A stretch of 64,000 bases of DNA from Thiosocius sp963736445 (lineage in GTDB: Bacteria > Pseudomonadota > Gammaproteobacteria > Chromatiales > Chromatiaceae): contig CAVTOY010000011.1 of NCBI GenBank assembly GCA_963736445.1, positions 38,302 to 102,301 of the forward strand, written 5' to 3'. The notes below the pieces were generated by a model that saw only the letters and a program-made list of their open reading frames with translations, had not been told where the DNA came from and ran no database searches. The position numbers were made by a program, and so were the translations under genes. Shown piece after piece: positions 45,435-54,719 of the stretch; the first letter of the stretch is position 1, and every line of letters begins with the position of its first letter.

Positions 45435-46286
45435 TTAGGTGGAACCCATGATGCGCTCAAAGAACTTCCGCGGGAACAGACGACCGATCGTCGCCCCCTG
45501 TACGAGGATCGAAAAGATCACGACCGCGTAGGTCATGTTGACGATTGTCGCCTTCTCGGGTGAATCCGGGAGCGAGAGTGCCAGAGCCAGAGCGAGGCCG
45601 CCGCGCAGCCCGCCCCAGGTGAGCAGCCGCGTGAGGCCCCACCAATTGGCGTTCATGATCCTGGCCCGATTCAGTGGTGCGATCGCCACGTAGACACTCA
45701 CCGCACGGGCTACCAGACAAACCATGATCGCAGCCATGGCGATGATGGCGAAATGAGACCAGGAGACTGAATGTACGACGACAACCGAGAGACCGATCAT
45801 GACGAACAACAGAGCAGTCAGGATTTCTTCGATCCCGTGCCAGAATATCGTGAGAGATCTCGTCTCCGCTTCAGAAAACCGCGGTTTGGTTAAGTTACCG
45901 AACAGGAGCCCGGCGACCACCATCGCAATTGGGCCCGACACCTCGACGTCCTCTGCCACGGCATAGCCCAGGGCAACAGACGAGAGCGTAATCAAAAGCT
46001 GGATAGGATAGTCCCGCGTGCGCAGGAGCATGTTGTGCATCAACAGGCCGACGACGAGCCCCAGCCCAATTCCGCCAAGAACTTCCCGCGCGAAGAGAAA
46101 GAAGGCACCCGCGGCTGTCGGTTGCTGGACGCCTTTGACCACGGCCAGGCCGATAGTAAACAGAACGACCCCAACGCCGTCATTGAAAAGCGACTCTCCG
46201 CTGATGATCGCCTCGAGTCGTTTAGGCAGACCGAGTTGCTTCAGGATCGCCAGGGCGGCAATCGGGTCGGTCGGCGAGATTGTCAG
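45435..46286 (-). pseudogene. CPA1-type (NhaP-like) Na+/H+ antiporter lacking its 5' end
   Basis: The frame starts directly at the family core LTISPTDPIAALAILKQLGL after a stop codon and runs through SGESLFNDGVGVVLFTIGLA, then TWGGLRGGLALALALSLP to a natural end FFERIMGST. These are the ion-binding Thr-Asp-Pro motif and the second Asp motif of CPA1 exchangers. The first 120-130 residues are missing. The break falls at 46287, where the base composition turns AT-rich. The remaining 284 codons are intact, so the truncation may be recent. Confidence 0.85.
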
Positions 46287-46668
46287 TTAAATGTTCGGTT
46301 GATTAATTGTATGCCTTTAAGGTAAGTGGACAATTGAGGAAATCCGGAGGATCGATTGAGAAAATCACCCGTGATTTTTTAAATAGAACATAGAATGTTT
46401 TCAGATACGGTTATTGATGAATTTTATTATTGAAATCCTAAGGGTTTTTTATACCATAGCTGTTATATATTTTGAGCTGAGTTGTTAGTTAATTATCTGT
46501 TGAAGTTGTCGTGCGAAGCGAGTGGGGAAATATGTGATGAAAATCGCAGATTAATTCTCGCATGACGTACTTGCGATACGCGACGTCCAGTGAAGAACTG
46601 ATGTTCAGCGCCAGCCTGATGCCAGTCTCGAATCATAAAGGAGCCAAGCAACGACACTTGCGCTGGAA
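46287..46668. other. AT-rich non-coding segment
   Basis: These 382 bases are markedly AT-rich compared with all surrounding DNA (for example TTTTTTAAATAGAAC and GATGAATTTTATTATTG). No gene, RNA or repeat was recognised. It begins exactly where the antiporter is cut off, so it marks a junction of foreign DNA. Confidence 0.7.
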
Positions 46669-47496
46669 TCAGGCAAGCATGAACGTGTAGCCTCCGCCGA
46701 CCGAAACATTCACCTTATCGCCGACCGAAACCGGGATGGCGAAGCCTCCGAAGCTCAAATCTGGAACGTCGAAGCCGACCACGACACCCCCGCCAATGCC
46801 TACAGCACCTTCCACGGTGACGGCAACGAACGGCCCAGCGTAATTCTGCAAAGATGAAGTATACAAGCCCAGCGCCACATCGCCGGATCCGCCGGCCGAG
46901 GCCCCAAGCGACAAACCCACCGAACCGTAGTGCTTCACGTTGGTGAAATTCCGGAGTTCCGTGACAAACCCGAGTGCCCCATCCACGCTTGCAACCGCCG
47001 CGACACTGCCGCCGAATTCCACGCCAAAGGAAACGATCGACCGGTCCGCCGCCTTGCCGAGGGCTTTGCCCAGCTCGGGGGAGGTGGCGATGCGCTTCAT
47101 TGCCGCGGCCGCCTTCGGGTCCATGCGCTTCTGCGAGGCCGCATGACGCAGCACTTCCACTTCACCGGCAAGACGCAAAGCAATCTGCGGCCACGCCTTC
47201 ACCATTAATCGGATGATGTCCGCATACTCCCGGACTCGTTTTCCGGCCAAGGACTTGAGAATGGCTTCTTCCTCGGAATCAACCACGCGCTGGATCTCGT
47301 TTTTGGCGGCCTTGAACTCCCCTTCCGAATCCTTGACGGCCGAGTGCAACGCAAGGGACACAAAATGGCCGCCGGATTGCGCCGTGCCAGAAGCCGTGTG
47401 CAACAGGGTTGCCCCTGCACCGCTGACGCCAGACGCTACCGCCTCGCCCGCTTTTTTCACGGCATGACTGATGCCTTCGAACGGATTCGGTTCCAT
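46669..47496 (-). CDS. Unrecognised Gly/Ala/Val-rich protein
   Basis: This 275-residue protein has no signal peptide by the usual rules. Residues 1-60 are Ala/Gly/Ser-rich and amphipathic (GISHAVKKAGEAVASGVSGA). Residues 60-150 are helical and charged. The last 110 residues are a Gly/Val-rich beta-type region (YGSVGLSLGASAGGSGDVAL, GAVGIGGGVVVGFDVP, VSVGDKVNVSVGGGYTF). The layout resembles proteins that insert in membranes or form barrels, but no family was recognised. It lies beside the AT-rich junction, apparently as a single gene of an accessory segment. The 299 bases after it show no gene. Confidence 0.75.
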   Translation of the reverse strand: MEPNPFEGISHAVKKAGEAVASGVSGAGATLLHTASGTAQSGGHFVSLALHSAVKDSEGEFKAAKNEIQRVVDSEEEAILKSLAGKRVREYADIIRLMVKAWPQIALRLAGEVEVLRHAASQKRMDPKAAAAMKRIATSPELGKALGKAADRSIVSFGVEFGGSVAAVASVDGALGFVTELRNFTNVKHYGSVGLSLGASAGGSGDVALGLYTSSLQNYAGPFVAVTVEGAVGIGGGVVVGFDVPDLSFGGFAIPVSVGDKVNVSVGGGYTFMLA

Positions 47497-47795
47497 TTCT
47501 CATTCATCCTGTTGATTGTTCGTAGTCTTTCACAACTTCGCCCGCGCTTCGAGGATGGCTTTCATCCCTTTGCGCTCGATGCGTTTCTCATCGCGGGCAC
47601 CGACGTTGGCGACCGCAGGGAGTGGCTCTAGCAGACTCCACCAGCAGGGTTGGCTCAGCGCAACCAGAGTTCTACCGGCGCGCGCAACAGCGCCTCAACG
47701 GAATGTGGGCTCTTTGCTCGATGCCGCACCGCACCGCGAGATTAGAAGCGAGATGCGCTTCAGCCCCAAGGCCTGCACCACAACGATAGCAATCG

Positions 47796-50700
47796 TTAGT
47801 TATTCGACACGGATCTGTGTTGTTGACGCTGCCATACGGTGGCGAACTCGTCCGGAGGCACGGGTCTGCCGAACAGATAGCCTTGCACCTCGTCACATCC
47901 CTCATCAACAAGGAAGGCCTGCTGCTCGACAGTCTCCACACCCTCGGCGAGCACATCCAGGTTGAGGCTCTGACCAAGGGCGATAATCGCGCGTACGATC
48001 GCTACATCGCTGGCATCCTGCGGTACCTCTTTTACGAAGGAGCGGTCGATCTTGAGCTTGTCGATCGGCAGGATCTTCAGATAGTGGAGCGAAGAATAGC
48101 CGGTACCGAAGTCGTCGACTGAGATAGTCACGCCCAGTTCTTTGAGCCGCCCCATCAGGCCAAGCGATTGTTTGCTGCGTTCCATAATGGTGCTCTCGGT
48201 GAGTTCCAGTTCAAGTTGGTTCGCCGACAGCCGGGCGGCCTGTAGGCTGCGTCCGACCGTCGCGACGAAGTCGCCTTTGTTCAGCTGATGACCCGAGACG
48301 TTGACCGAGATTTTCTCGAGGGACATGCCGCAGTCCAGCCAGTTACGTAGCTGCCTGCATGCCGTTTCCAGCACCATATCTCCAATCGGGCCGATTAGCC
48401 CCTGCTCCTCGGCCAGCGGGATGAAGGTGCCGGGTGGGACCAAGCCGCGTTCCGGGTGGCGCCAGCGCAGCAGTGCCTCGGCACCGACGACAACTCCATC
48501 ACTCAGCCGGATTAGAGGCTGGTACCAGACCTCAAACTCGCCACGGTCGAGAGCGCGGCGCAGCTCCCCGCCGAGGTGGACGCGCTGCAGTGCAGCAACG
48601 GTAAGTTCGGGCTTGTAAAACTGGTATTGGTTACGCCCAGCCTGTTTCGCATGGTACATAGCGGAGTCGGCGTTCTTCAGCAGCGTGGTCGAATCATCGC
48701 CAGCGTCATCGCGTAGACCGATCCCTATGCTGGTGGTTAGGGTCAACTCCTGACCATCAATCACAAAGGGGTGCTCCATAGCCTCGACCAACTTTTCCGC
48801 AACATTGGCCGCATCCTCGCCATGGCTCAAGTCCTCGAGGATGACCACGAACTCATCCCCGCCCAGGCGTGCCACCGTGTCCTCCTCTCGGACCGCCTGC
48901 GTGAGTCGTTCTGCCACCAGGCGCAGCACGGCATCGCCGACCGGATGGCCGAGGCTGTCATTGATGTTCTTGAAGTGGTCCAAATCAAGGAACAACAAGG
49001 CCAGTTCACGATGGTTCCGCTGCACCCGCTTCAGGGCATGGTCGAGCCGCTCGTTGAATAACAATCGGTTCGGCAGGTCGGTGAGTACATCGTAGTGGGC
49101 CAGCTTGCGCAGCCGCTCTTCGGACAGCTTCTTCTCAGAAATATCGGAGAAAATGCAGATGTACTGCACCGTCTGGCCCGCGTTGTTCTTCACCGCCGAT
49201 ACGTTCTCCCAGGCCGGAAAAATCTCACCGCTCTTGGTACGATTGCGGATCTCGCCGTGCCAGCTGCCGGTCTCGTCCAGAGAAGCCCAGAAACTGCGGT
49301 AGAACGACTCGTCATGATAACCAGAGCGCAGCAGGCGTGGCGTCTGGCCGACTGCCTCTTCCGTCGAATAGCCGGTAATCTCGATAAAGGCGCGGTTGAC
49401 GCGCAGTATCTTGGCATTGGCGTCGGTTACGAAGATCGCCTCAGGCGTATTGTCGAACACGCCAGCGACCAGCTTGAGGTCTTCCTCCGACTTTTTGCGG
49501 GAAGAGATATCACTGATGCTGCCTTGGACATGCACGCCGGACTCCGACGGGATTCTTACCAGGCGGATTTCGCAGGGTATCTCCTTGCCAGAGGCATTGA
49601 GATGAGTCCATTCAAAGACCATTACCCTCCCCTCGGTCGCCGATCGGACCATCTCCTTTGCCTTGATCTCAGTTGGGCTGCCGTCCGGCTGAAGCCGCGG
49701 GCTCACATCGCTCGGGCCCAGCGCCAGAAGCGCTCTGCGCGAAAGACCAAACAGGCGCTCGGCGTTCTCGTTCGCCTCAACGAATAGACCGGTTCCCCCA
49801 TCCAATATGACGATGGCATCGGGGGAGTGCTCGAAAAACGTGAATAGGCGTTTTTCACTGGCCTTTCGCCGGGCAAACTCATCCTGGAACTGCGCGGTGC
49901 GCTGGTTCACCCGGTTTCGCAGTGCGCGGTTCCAAGTCAGGACGAGCATCAGTAAAACTGCCGCACCCGCAGCCACCTTCCAAAGCAGGCCATGGTCGGG
50001 GCCCTGTTCGTATTTGATAGTCAGCCAGCGCTGGTAGATGCTGTTGTGTTCGGCCGGCGGTATGGAAAGAAGTGCCTTTTCGAGAATCGATCGCAGCAGA
50101 ACATGCTCTTTACGCACCGCCATCGCCTGATCGTTGCGGTAGGGCGTTTCACCGGCGACTTTGATCTGGGTAAGGCCTAGTTTCCCTAGGTAGTAGGTCG
50201 TGCTCAGGATGTTGCCGACGAAGGCCTCAACACCGCCACTGGACAGCAGGCGCAGTCCCTCACTGGCATTGGCCACTGGTCGCAGCCGTATCGCGGGATA
50301 GTGGGTGGCCAGCAGTTCATGGATCGCATAGCCATCGACAACAGCGACGCGCTGCTGGTCAAGGGCATCCAGACCGCGGATGAACGGCGTGCCCGGGCCA
50401 GCGAAGATCACGATTGGCATCGTGACGTAGGTGCCGGTGAAGCTTAGATAGGTCTCGCGCTCGGGGGTTCTCTTTACTGAAGACAACATGTCGAGCTCGC
50501 CCCTTTTGATCGCATCCAGGGTCTGCTGCCAGTTCAGTTCGGTGGCGGCCTTGAAACGAACGCCGAGGATATCTGAGAGCAGCGCCAGGTAATCCGACGA
50601 GATCCCTTGAAATCGGTCCTGGCCATCAACGTACTCGATCGGTGCCCAGTCGATATCGACTCCTACGCTGATCACCGGGTGGGCCTGGAGCCAGGCCTGC

Positions 50701-50831
50701 TCCTCCGCGCTCAGATCCAGGGCGGCGCAGCCGCCCGACGCGAGCCACAACAGCGACAGGGCAAGGAGATCCCGTAGGCAGCGCCTGGATAGATGGAGAT
50801 ACAGTGGCTTTGCGCTTTGGACTATCCGCAT
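47796..50831 (-). CDS. Periplasmic-sensor GGDEF-EAL protein (SBP-PAS-PAS-GGDEF-EAL)
   Basis: This protein has about 1011 residues from ATG 50831. A signal peptide is followed by a periplasmic amino-acid-binding-like domain (about 40-270; ISVGVDIDWAPIEYVD, DMLSSVKRTPERE). One membrane segment lies near 290, then two PAS domains (about 330-445 and 460-575). A GGDEF domain with intact LGGDEFVVILEDL and an EAL domain with EALLRWRHPERGLVPPG follow. The intact motifs suggest both c-di-GMP synthesis and breakdown could be possible. The periplasmic domain would sense a small ligand. A GTG at 50879 is an alternative start. It may act with the PilZ protein at 14 kb; this is inference. Confidence 0.95.
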   Translation of the reverse strand: MRIVQSAKPLYLHLSRRCLRDLLALSLLWLASGGCAALDLSAEEQAWLQAHPVISVGVDIDWAPIEYVDGQDRFQGISSDYLALLSDILGVRFKAATELNWQQTLDAIKRGELDMLSSVKRTPERETYLSFTGTYVTMPIVIFAGPGTPFIRGLDALDQQRVAVVDGYAIHELLATHYPAIRLRPVANASEGLRLLSSGGVEAFVGNILSTTYYLGKLGLTQIKVAGETPYRNDQAMAVRKEHVLLRSILEKALLSIPPAEHNSIYQRWLTIKYEQGPDHGLLWKVAAGAAVLLMLVLTWNRALRNRVNQRTAQFQDEFARRKASEKRLFTFFEHSPDAIVILDGGTGLFVEANENAERLFGLSRRALLALGPSDVSPRLQPDGSPTEIKAKEMVRSATEGRVMVFEWTHLNASGKEIPCEIRLVRIPSESGVHVQGSISDISSRKKSEEDLKLVAGVFDNTPEAIFVTDANAKILRVNRAFIEITGYSTEEAVGQTPRLLRSGYHDESFYRSFWASLDETGSWHGEIRNRTKSGEIFPAWENVSAVKNNAGQTVQYICIFSDISEKKLSEERLRKLAHYDVLTDLPNRLLFNERLDHALKRVQRNHRELALLFLDLDHFKNINDSLGHPVGDAVLRLVAERLTQAVREEDTVARLGGDEFVVILEDLSHGEDAANVAEKLVEAMEHPFVIDGQELTLTTSIGIGLRDDAGDDSTTLLKNADSAMYHAKQAGRNQYQFYKPELTVAALQRVHLGGELRRALDRGEFEVWYQPLIRLSDGVVVGAEALLRWRHPERGLVPPGTFIPLAEEQGLIGPIGDMVLETACRQLRNWLDCGMSLEKISVNVSGHQLNKGDFVATVGRSLQAARLSANQLELELTESTIMERSKQSLGLMGRLKELGVTISVDDFGTGYSSLHYLKILPIDKLKIDRSFVKEVPQDASDVAIVRAIIALGQSLNLDVLAEGVETVEQQAFLVDEGCDEVQGYLFGRPVPPDEFATVWQRQQHRSVSNN

Positions 50832-51011
50832 AAGTCCCGAGATTACCAGAAGTTTCTTGGCCAGCGGGCGCCAGAACACAACGACGTTGCCAGTGACTAT
50901 CGGCGTCCTGCAGCCAAGCTTGATCTGCGTGGCGTGGTCATGTCGGCCGCGATGCCGATGTGACTGCGAGTACGAAGTAGCGGGCTGGGAATGCCCATGG
51001 GGAACAGGGCA

Positions 51012-51207
51012 TTAACCTGCAAATTGCACCAGTCGATCACAGGCAAGTTGATTCATGCCGTTTTCGATGCGGCAAACCTTGAGATCGTCGCCATTCGCTC
51101 CAAATACAGGAGTAAGTAATTTGCCTGTGATCTATCCGGGCCCTCGCTTGTCCAGGCACGCCTAGCCGTCGCGATCATCCCGGATACTGTTGCAATTTGC
51201 AGGTTAA
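51012..51207. mobile_element. MITE-like element with nested perfect inverted repeats
   Basis: A 17-bp perfect inverted repeat closes the element: TTAACCTGCAAATTGCA at 51012-51028 and its exact complement at 51191-51207. A second perfect 12-bp pair lies inside: GATCACAGGCAA at 51035-51046 and its complement at 51121-51132. The 196-bp unit has no coding capacity. The size and ends are those of a miniature inverted-repeat transposable element; no clear target duplication longer than 2 bp is seen. Confidence 0.65.
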
Positions 51208-51316
51208 ATGTGTGCGGGAGGACGATGGGGTCGCTTCGATTTTCGCGGCGGTCGGGGGTCGTTCCGATTCACCGATCGGCTCTGGATGGCGCCGCGGGGC
51301 ACGAACTCGTCGCCGA

Positions 51317-51809
51317 TCAGCTCGTTGAACGCCGCAGGAGGTCGGCATCGCCCTTCGGGTCGAAGACGATCATGACATCGCCGCGGCGAATGTCCTGGGT
51401 GATAAGGATCTCGGCGAGCTGGGTCTTGCCGAGCAGTCGGCGCAGCACGGCGCCGCAAACGGCACAATCCGGACCGGTGATAAACAGCACCCGGTCCCCC
51501 GACTGCAGATCGGCGTCAGTCGTAGATTCTTCCGGAAACTGCGCGCGCTCGATCAGGCTCTCGGCCGGAAACAAAAGTTTCCAGGCTGCACCGTAGGCGT
51601 GCTGGAAGGCCAGGATGCGGTCCGCATCATCGTGCATCATCTGTGCCCAGCGTTCGGCCCGAACTGATACTGCCGCGGATGCCTTCCATCAGGCTTTGAT
51701 AGCGCCGCCACTCGGATTCAGAAAGCTGCCAGCTCTCGGCGCGTTGTCCGTCCAGCGGCGAGACCGGTGTCGTGATCTGCGTCATCTGCAGGAAACACCA
51801 CATTGACAA
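51317..51809 (-). pseudogene. Relic of an integrative-conjugative-element protein (TIGR03759-like)
   Basis: The minus strand reads QLSESEWRRYQSLMEGIRGS and, after a frame change, ADRILAFQHAYGAAWKLLFP, then VLFITGPDCAVCGAVLRRLL. This matches the order seen in TIGR03759-family ICE proteins (WGLSxEEWxRYQxLMxGxRG, LAxQRAYDxAWxRLxP, CxxC). Frameshift and loss of the C-terminus show it is dead. No other conjugation genes are present, so an ICE was probably lost from this site. Confidence 0.65.
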
Positions 51810-52002
51810 TCACCCAGAGGAGTTGGATCTGCTCCTGCGTTGGCAACGCCCGAACGCTCGCATATCGACCGACTTGAACCTCCGAGGCGAAAACCACGGG
51901 TGAAGACAGGAGCCTAAGCAGAACGAGTACGCTGCCGAGCTATCGGCATTGGGTTGTCGAATGGCGTGGACGGGGATCAGAATGGTCCGCGTGAAACCTT
52001 GG

Positions 52003-52416
52003 CTATTCCTCGAACGGATTCAGCAGCTGAACGCCTGTTTTTGAGAAATCTTTGCTATTGCGGGTGACAACCGTCAAATCGTAGATCAATGCGGTTGCGG
52101 CGATCTGTTTGTCCAGTGCTTTTTCTGGATGCGGCACACGCAGGCGGCCCCAGAGCTGAGCTATATCAGCGGTGATGTCAAGAGCACGATCCTCGTAATC
52201 CACGAGCAAGTGATCAAGCCATTTCTCCAGCTGTCTGGCCTGGCGATGATCTCCCGGATGTCGGATCAGCCCCACTCCGCGGCACAGCTCACCAACAGTG
52301 ACGACGGAAATAAAGACCCCTGCGTCTTCTTGGACCACCCGCTTGAAGAATGCGCGAACACCGTTGTTGGCCTTCGATCGCTTACGCAATTCGCTGATGA
52401 TATTGGTGTCAATCAC
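52003..52416 (-). CDS. PIN-domain toxin (VapC family), apparently without antitoxin
   Basis: This is a protein of 137 residues from GTG 52416. The PIN acidic residues are in order: IDTNIISELRK at the start, SVVTVGELCRG near residue 40, DITADIAQLWG near 90, and KALDKQIAATALIYDLTVVT near 105 with TRNSKDF. VapC enzymes cleave RNA, often tRNA or rRNA. The upstream 190 bases have no recognisable VapB frame, although residual open sequence continues to 52605. It may be a solitary toxin or the antitoxin has decayed. Confidence 0.88.
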   Translation of the reverse strand: MIDTNIISELRKRSKANNGVRAFFKRVVQEDAGVFISVVTVGELCRGVGLIRHPGDHRQARQLEKWLDHLLVDYEDRALDITADIAQLWGRLRVPHPEKALDKQIAATALIYDLTVVTRNSKDFSKTGVQLLNPFEE

Positions 52417-52746
52417 ATGCCGTGGGTCCACCCATGGTCTAGGCAGCCACCAATCGCCTTCCCTTCCTGGCCGTTCGGTTGAATCTAACCGACAAGACGA
52501 AGGTGAAGAAGTCAAGACACAAACAACCCGCGTGAAAATCGGCCAACTTCGTTGACAACCCCAAGCTACGTACCTATATTGAGCAGTCGACCGAATAGGA
52601 TTCATGGAGTGGGTTGATGTTTAATCCACGCCATGGCGCGAAAGCGGTCCGATCTCAACGTCTCGTTTCTGAATTCGCCTCGAAGCCTGAGAACTAGGTC
52701 ATAAGAAGCTTGTTCACACAGTAAAACCTCAGTGGAGAATACAACA

Positions 52747-53118
52747 ATGAAATTGAAGCAAATCCTGATCTCGTCGGCCGCCGCATTCATGCTGGTTGTA
52801 GCCGGCGCCGCTGTGGCGGGTGCGCACACCGATGCCCAAGCAAAAACGGAGAAGATGCTCAAAGAAGAAGCGGGAATGATCTCCGGAGCGGGAGACGTGA
52901 ATCCTGATGCCGCCCAGATCAAGGCGCCCGATCCGTCCGCCGCGGCCCAAGAAAAAACGGAGAAGATGCTCAAAGAAGAAGCGGGAATGATCTCCGGAGA
53001 TGGAGACGTGAATCCTGATGCCGCCCAGATAAAGGCACCCGATCCGTCCGCCGCGGCCCAGGAAAAGACCGAGAAGATGTTGAAGGAAGAGGCTTCGGAA
53101 ATCTCGGGACAAAAGTAA
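52747..53118 (+). CDS. Small exported protein made of 37-39-residue repeats
   Basis: This 123-residue protein has a signal peptide (cleavage near AGA-HTD), with GGAG nine bases before ATG 52747. The mature part is three tandem repeats: KTEKMLKEEAGMISG followed by GDVNPDAAQIKAPDPSAAAQ, twice complete, and a third that stops at KTEKMLKEEASEISGQK. The copies are nearly identical at DNA level, so the expansion is recent. The repeats alternate an amphipathic helix and a Pro/Asp loop. No family was recognised. It stands alone, 130 bases after the vapC promoter region. Confidence 0.85.
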   Translation: MKLKQILISSAAAFMLVVAGAAVAGAHTDAQAKTEKMLKEEAGMISGAGDVNPDAAQIKAPDPSAAAQEKTEKMLKEEAGMISGDGDVNPDAAQIKAPDPSAAAQEKTEKMLKEEASEISGQK

Positions 53119-53518
53119 AAAGGCCCGGTTGCAGAGGCCTTACCGCGACGGTACTACGCACATCATCTTACTCTGGGCATCCTACCCCTCGCCCGTTGGG
53201 CAAGCCTTCGGATGTGCAGAATCGTTCCCGGCGATTTTGTCGAGTCGCTTGATCTCGTCGCCCGACTGGCTGGCAGCCCTGGCGCCGAAACCAAGGATCA
53301 ATCTGACACGTTTGACACGGGGTGTTTGCGCCGAACCTTAGCGAAGCGCAGGTCACGAAGCCGCAGGCTGAGAGCGCAGCGGTAACAGCAAATACCCCCG
53401 TGTCGGTGTAGTCAGGTAGATTAAGCGACCGCTTCGAGACGATCAGAAGCCCCGGCCAATGCAGTCGCTAAACCGCCGGCTTACCTACCGCGGTGCTTTT
53501 TTTCGATTGCTTGTTCTC
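53119..53518. other. Intergenic region left of the island, no gene seen
   Basis: These 400 bases hold no open frame with a start signal or family motif. The left island boundary repeat begins at 53519. Confidence 0.4.
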
Positions 53519-53629
53519 GGTACCTATTCGGTTTTTCTTCCAGAAAAAGGCTTAGTGTTACTCACCTAGGCCTTTCTTTTTACTTTGTCGGAGAAGGGAG
53601 ATTCGAACTTCCGACCCCCACAACCCCAT
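53519..53629 (-). repeat. Left attachment-site repeat: displaced 3' half of tRNA-Pro plus terminator
   Basis: Positions 53588-53629 match the 3' half of tRNA-Pro at 63574-63615 in 39 of 42 bases (ATTCGAACT and CCGACCCCCACAACCCC shared). To their left, a terminator-like hairpin and GGTACCTATTCG (53519) also match the sequence left of the tRNA (63508), with small gaps. The direct orientation and tRNA 3'-end location mark an integrase attachment site. The anticodon half is absent, so this copy is not a tRNA gene. Confidence 0.85.
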
Positions 53630-53809
53630 GTTCGCGGATCGTGAAGAAGTTCGTCTTGGATAACGAAGCTTGAATGCGATCTGGAAAACCTGACGTCTCC
53701 AGGCCCTAAACGAGTCGGCACTACTGCCAGTGATCGAATTTATCGTCGATTTCCTAGAATGTTCGCGAAGCCGGGGCGAAGGCCGATACCTGAACCTACC
53801 CGCAGAGTT

Positions 53810-54244
53810 TCAAAGTTCGAGTGGGTTACGCAGCCGCAAACCGGTAAACCGCGAGAAGTCGCGATCCGCTGTCCATATCTCCCGAACCCCTTGCGCCTGA
53901 CAAAGCGCCGCCACCCGCGCGTCGTGAATCATCGGCCCGACGATCTGCGCTTCCTCGAGGATCGGCCGCAGGTGCGACCAGTGATTCTTGTCCTCTCCAA
54001 GCAGCATTAAAGTTGGCACTTCCAGCCAGCATTCGACCTGCTCTATGGCATCCGTCAACGGGGTTGGCGAATCGTAGATTCTCGGATGAGTGACGATCGC
54101 GAGAAACTCGTGAATGCACGGCCAAGGAATTGCCCAAAGTTCACCGGATTCGGCGAGATCGGTCAGCGCTTTATCTGCCGCTTTGTGAAAGGGTGAATCG
54201 CTGCGGTGGGAGTAGACGAGGATGTTCGTATCGACCGCGATCAT
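53810..54244 (-). CDS. PIN-domain toxin (VapC family)
   Basis: This is a 144-residue PIN protein from ATG 54244: AVDTNILVYSHRSDSPFHK at the start, WPCIHEFLAIVTHPR near residue 45, IHDARVAALCQAQGV near 105 and WTADRDFSRF near 122, giving the four acidic residues. It is a Mg2+-dependent RNase toxin. Its start overlaps the antitoxin stop (ATGA), a standard translational coupling. It is the first intact gene inside the tRNA-Pro island. Confidence 0.92.
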   Translation of the reverse strand: MIAVDTNILVYSHRSDSPFHKAADKALTDLAESGELWAIPWPCIHEFLAIVTHPRIYDSPTPLTDAIEQVECWLEVPTLMLLGEDKNHWSHLRPILEEAQIVGPMIHDARVAALCQAQGVREIWTADRDFSRFTGLRLRNPLEL

Positions 54245-54507
54245 CCCTTCCTGTCCTTGCCGCCGCGCCCTTCGTAGGCAAGTTCCCTGATCGCCTGCCA
54301 TTCAGCGTCGCGGAGTTCCTTACGCAAACCCTTGCCGCGAAAGACGTGCTTTCGCAGCTTGATATCACCATCCGGCGCCTTGCCCTGCTGGCGCAGGAAA
54401 AGCACTAGCGCATCTTCGAGGACCCGGCGAAACGGCAACTTCCGGGACGCCGCCAGGGCCTTGGCGCTGGCCAGCAACTCGTCGTTGATTTCTATCGTCG
54501 TCTTCAT
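54241..54507 (-). CDS. Antitoxin of the VapBC pair
   Basis: This 88-residue protein starts at ATG 54507. The N-terminal MKTTIEINDELLASAKALAA and PFRRVLEDALVLFLRQ form a ribbon-helix-helix-like DNA-binding part, and the charged C-terminal tail (ELRDAEWQAIRELA) would cover the toxin. It would repress its own operon; a palindrome lies just upstream. An in-frame ATG six codons earlier falls before the likely ribosome-binding site. Confidence 0.88.
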   Translation of the reverse strand: MKTTIEINDELLASAKALAASRKLPFRRVLEDALVLFLRQQGKAPDGDIKLRKHVFRGKGLRKELRDAEWQAIRELAYEGRGGKDRKG

Positions 54508-54519
54508 GTCAGAATGGTA

Positions 54520-54535
54520 ACCCATAAATATGGGT
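54520..54535. promoter_or_regulatory. Palindromic operator upstream of the vapBC-type pair
   Basis: ACCCATA-AA-TATGGGT is a perfect inverted repeat with 7-base arms, centred 20 bases before the antitoxin start. Toxin-antitoxin operons of this type are usually repressed by binding of the antitoxin to such a site. Confidence 0.55.
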
Positions 54536-54719
54536 CATGACAGACCATGCGCACGACGGACGCACGAACGCGCTGAAAACCGAGAACCGTAGCCTACGCC
54601 CCCTCAAGACTGCCAAAACGCAACCGGGCAAGTTCGCCCAACTCGCCATTTTCCCCTAGGAGCCTGCACCGTAGAAAACATCCTGAGATAATGGCGCCAC
54701 GCTTTTGGTCGGGGAAGCC

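Noticed and set aside
53588..53629. Second tRNA-Pro gene
   Set aside because: Only the T-arm and 3' half are present; the anticodon and D-arm halves are unrelated sequence and the CCA is lost.
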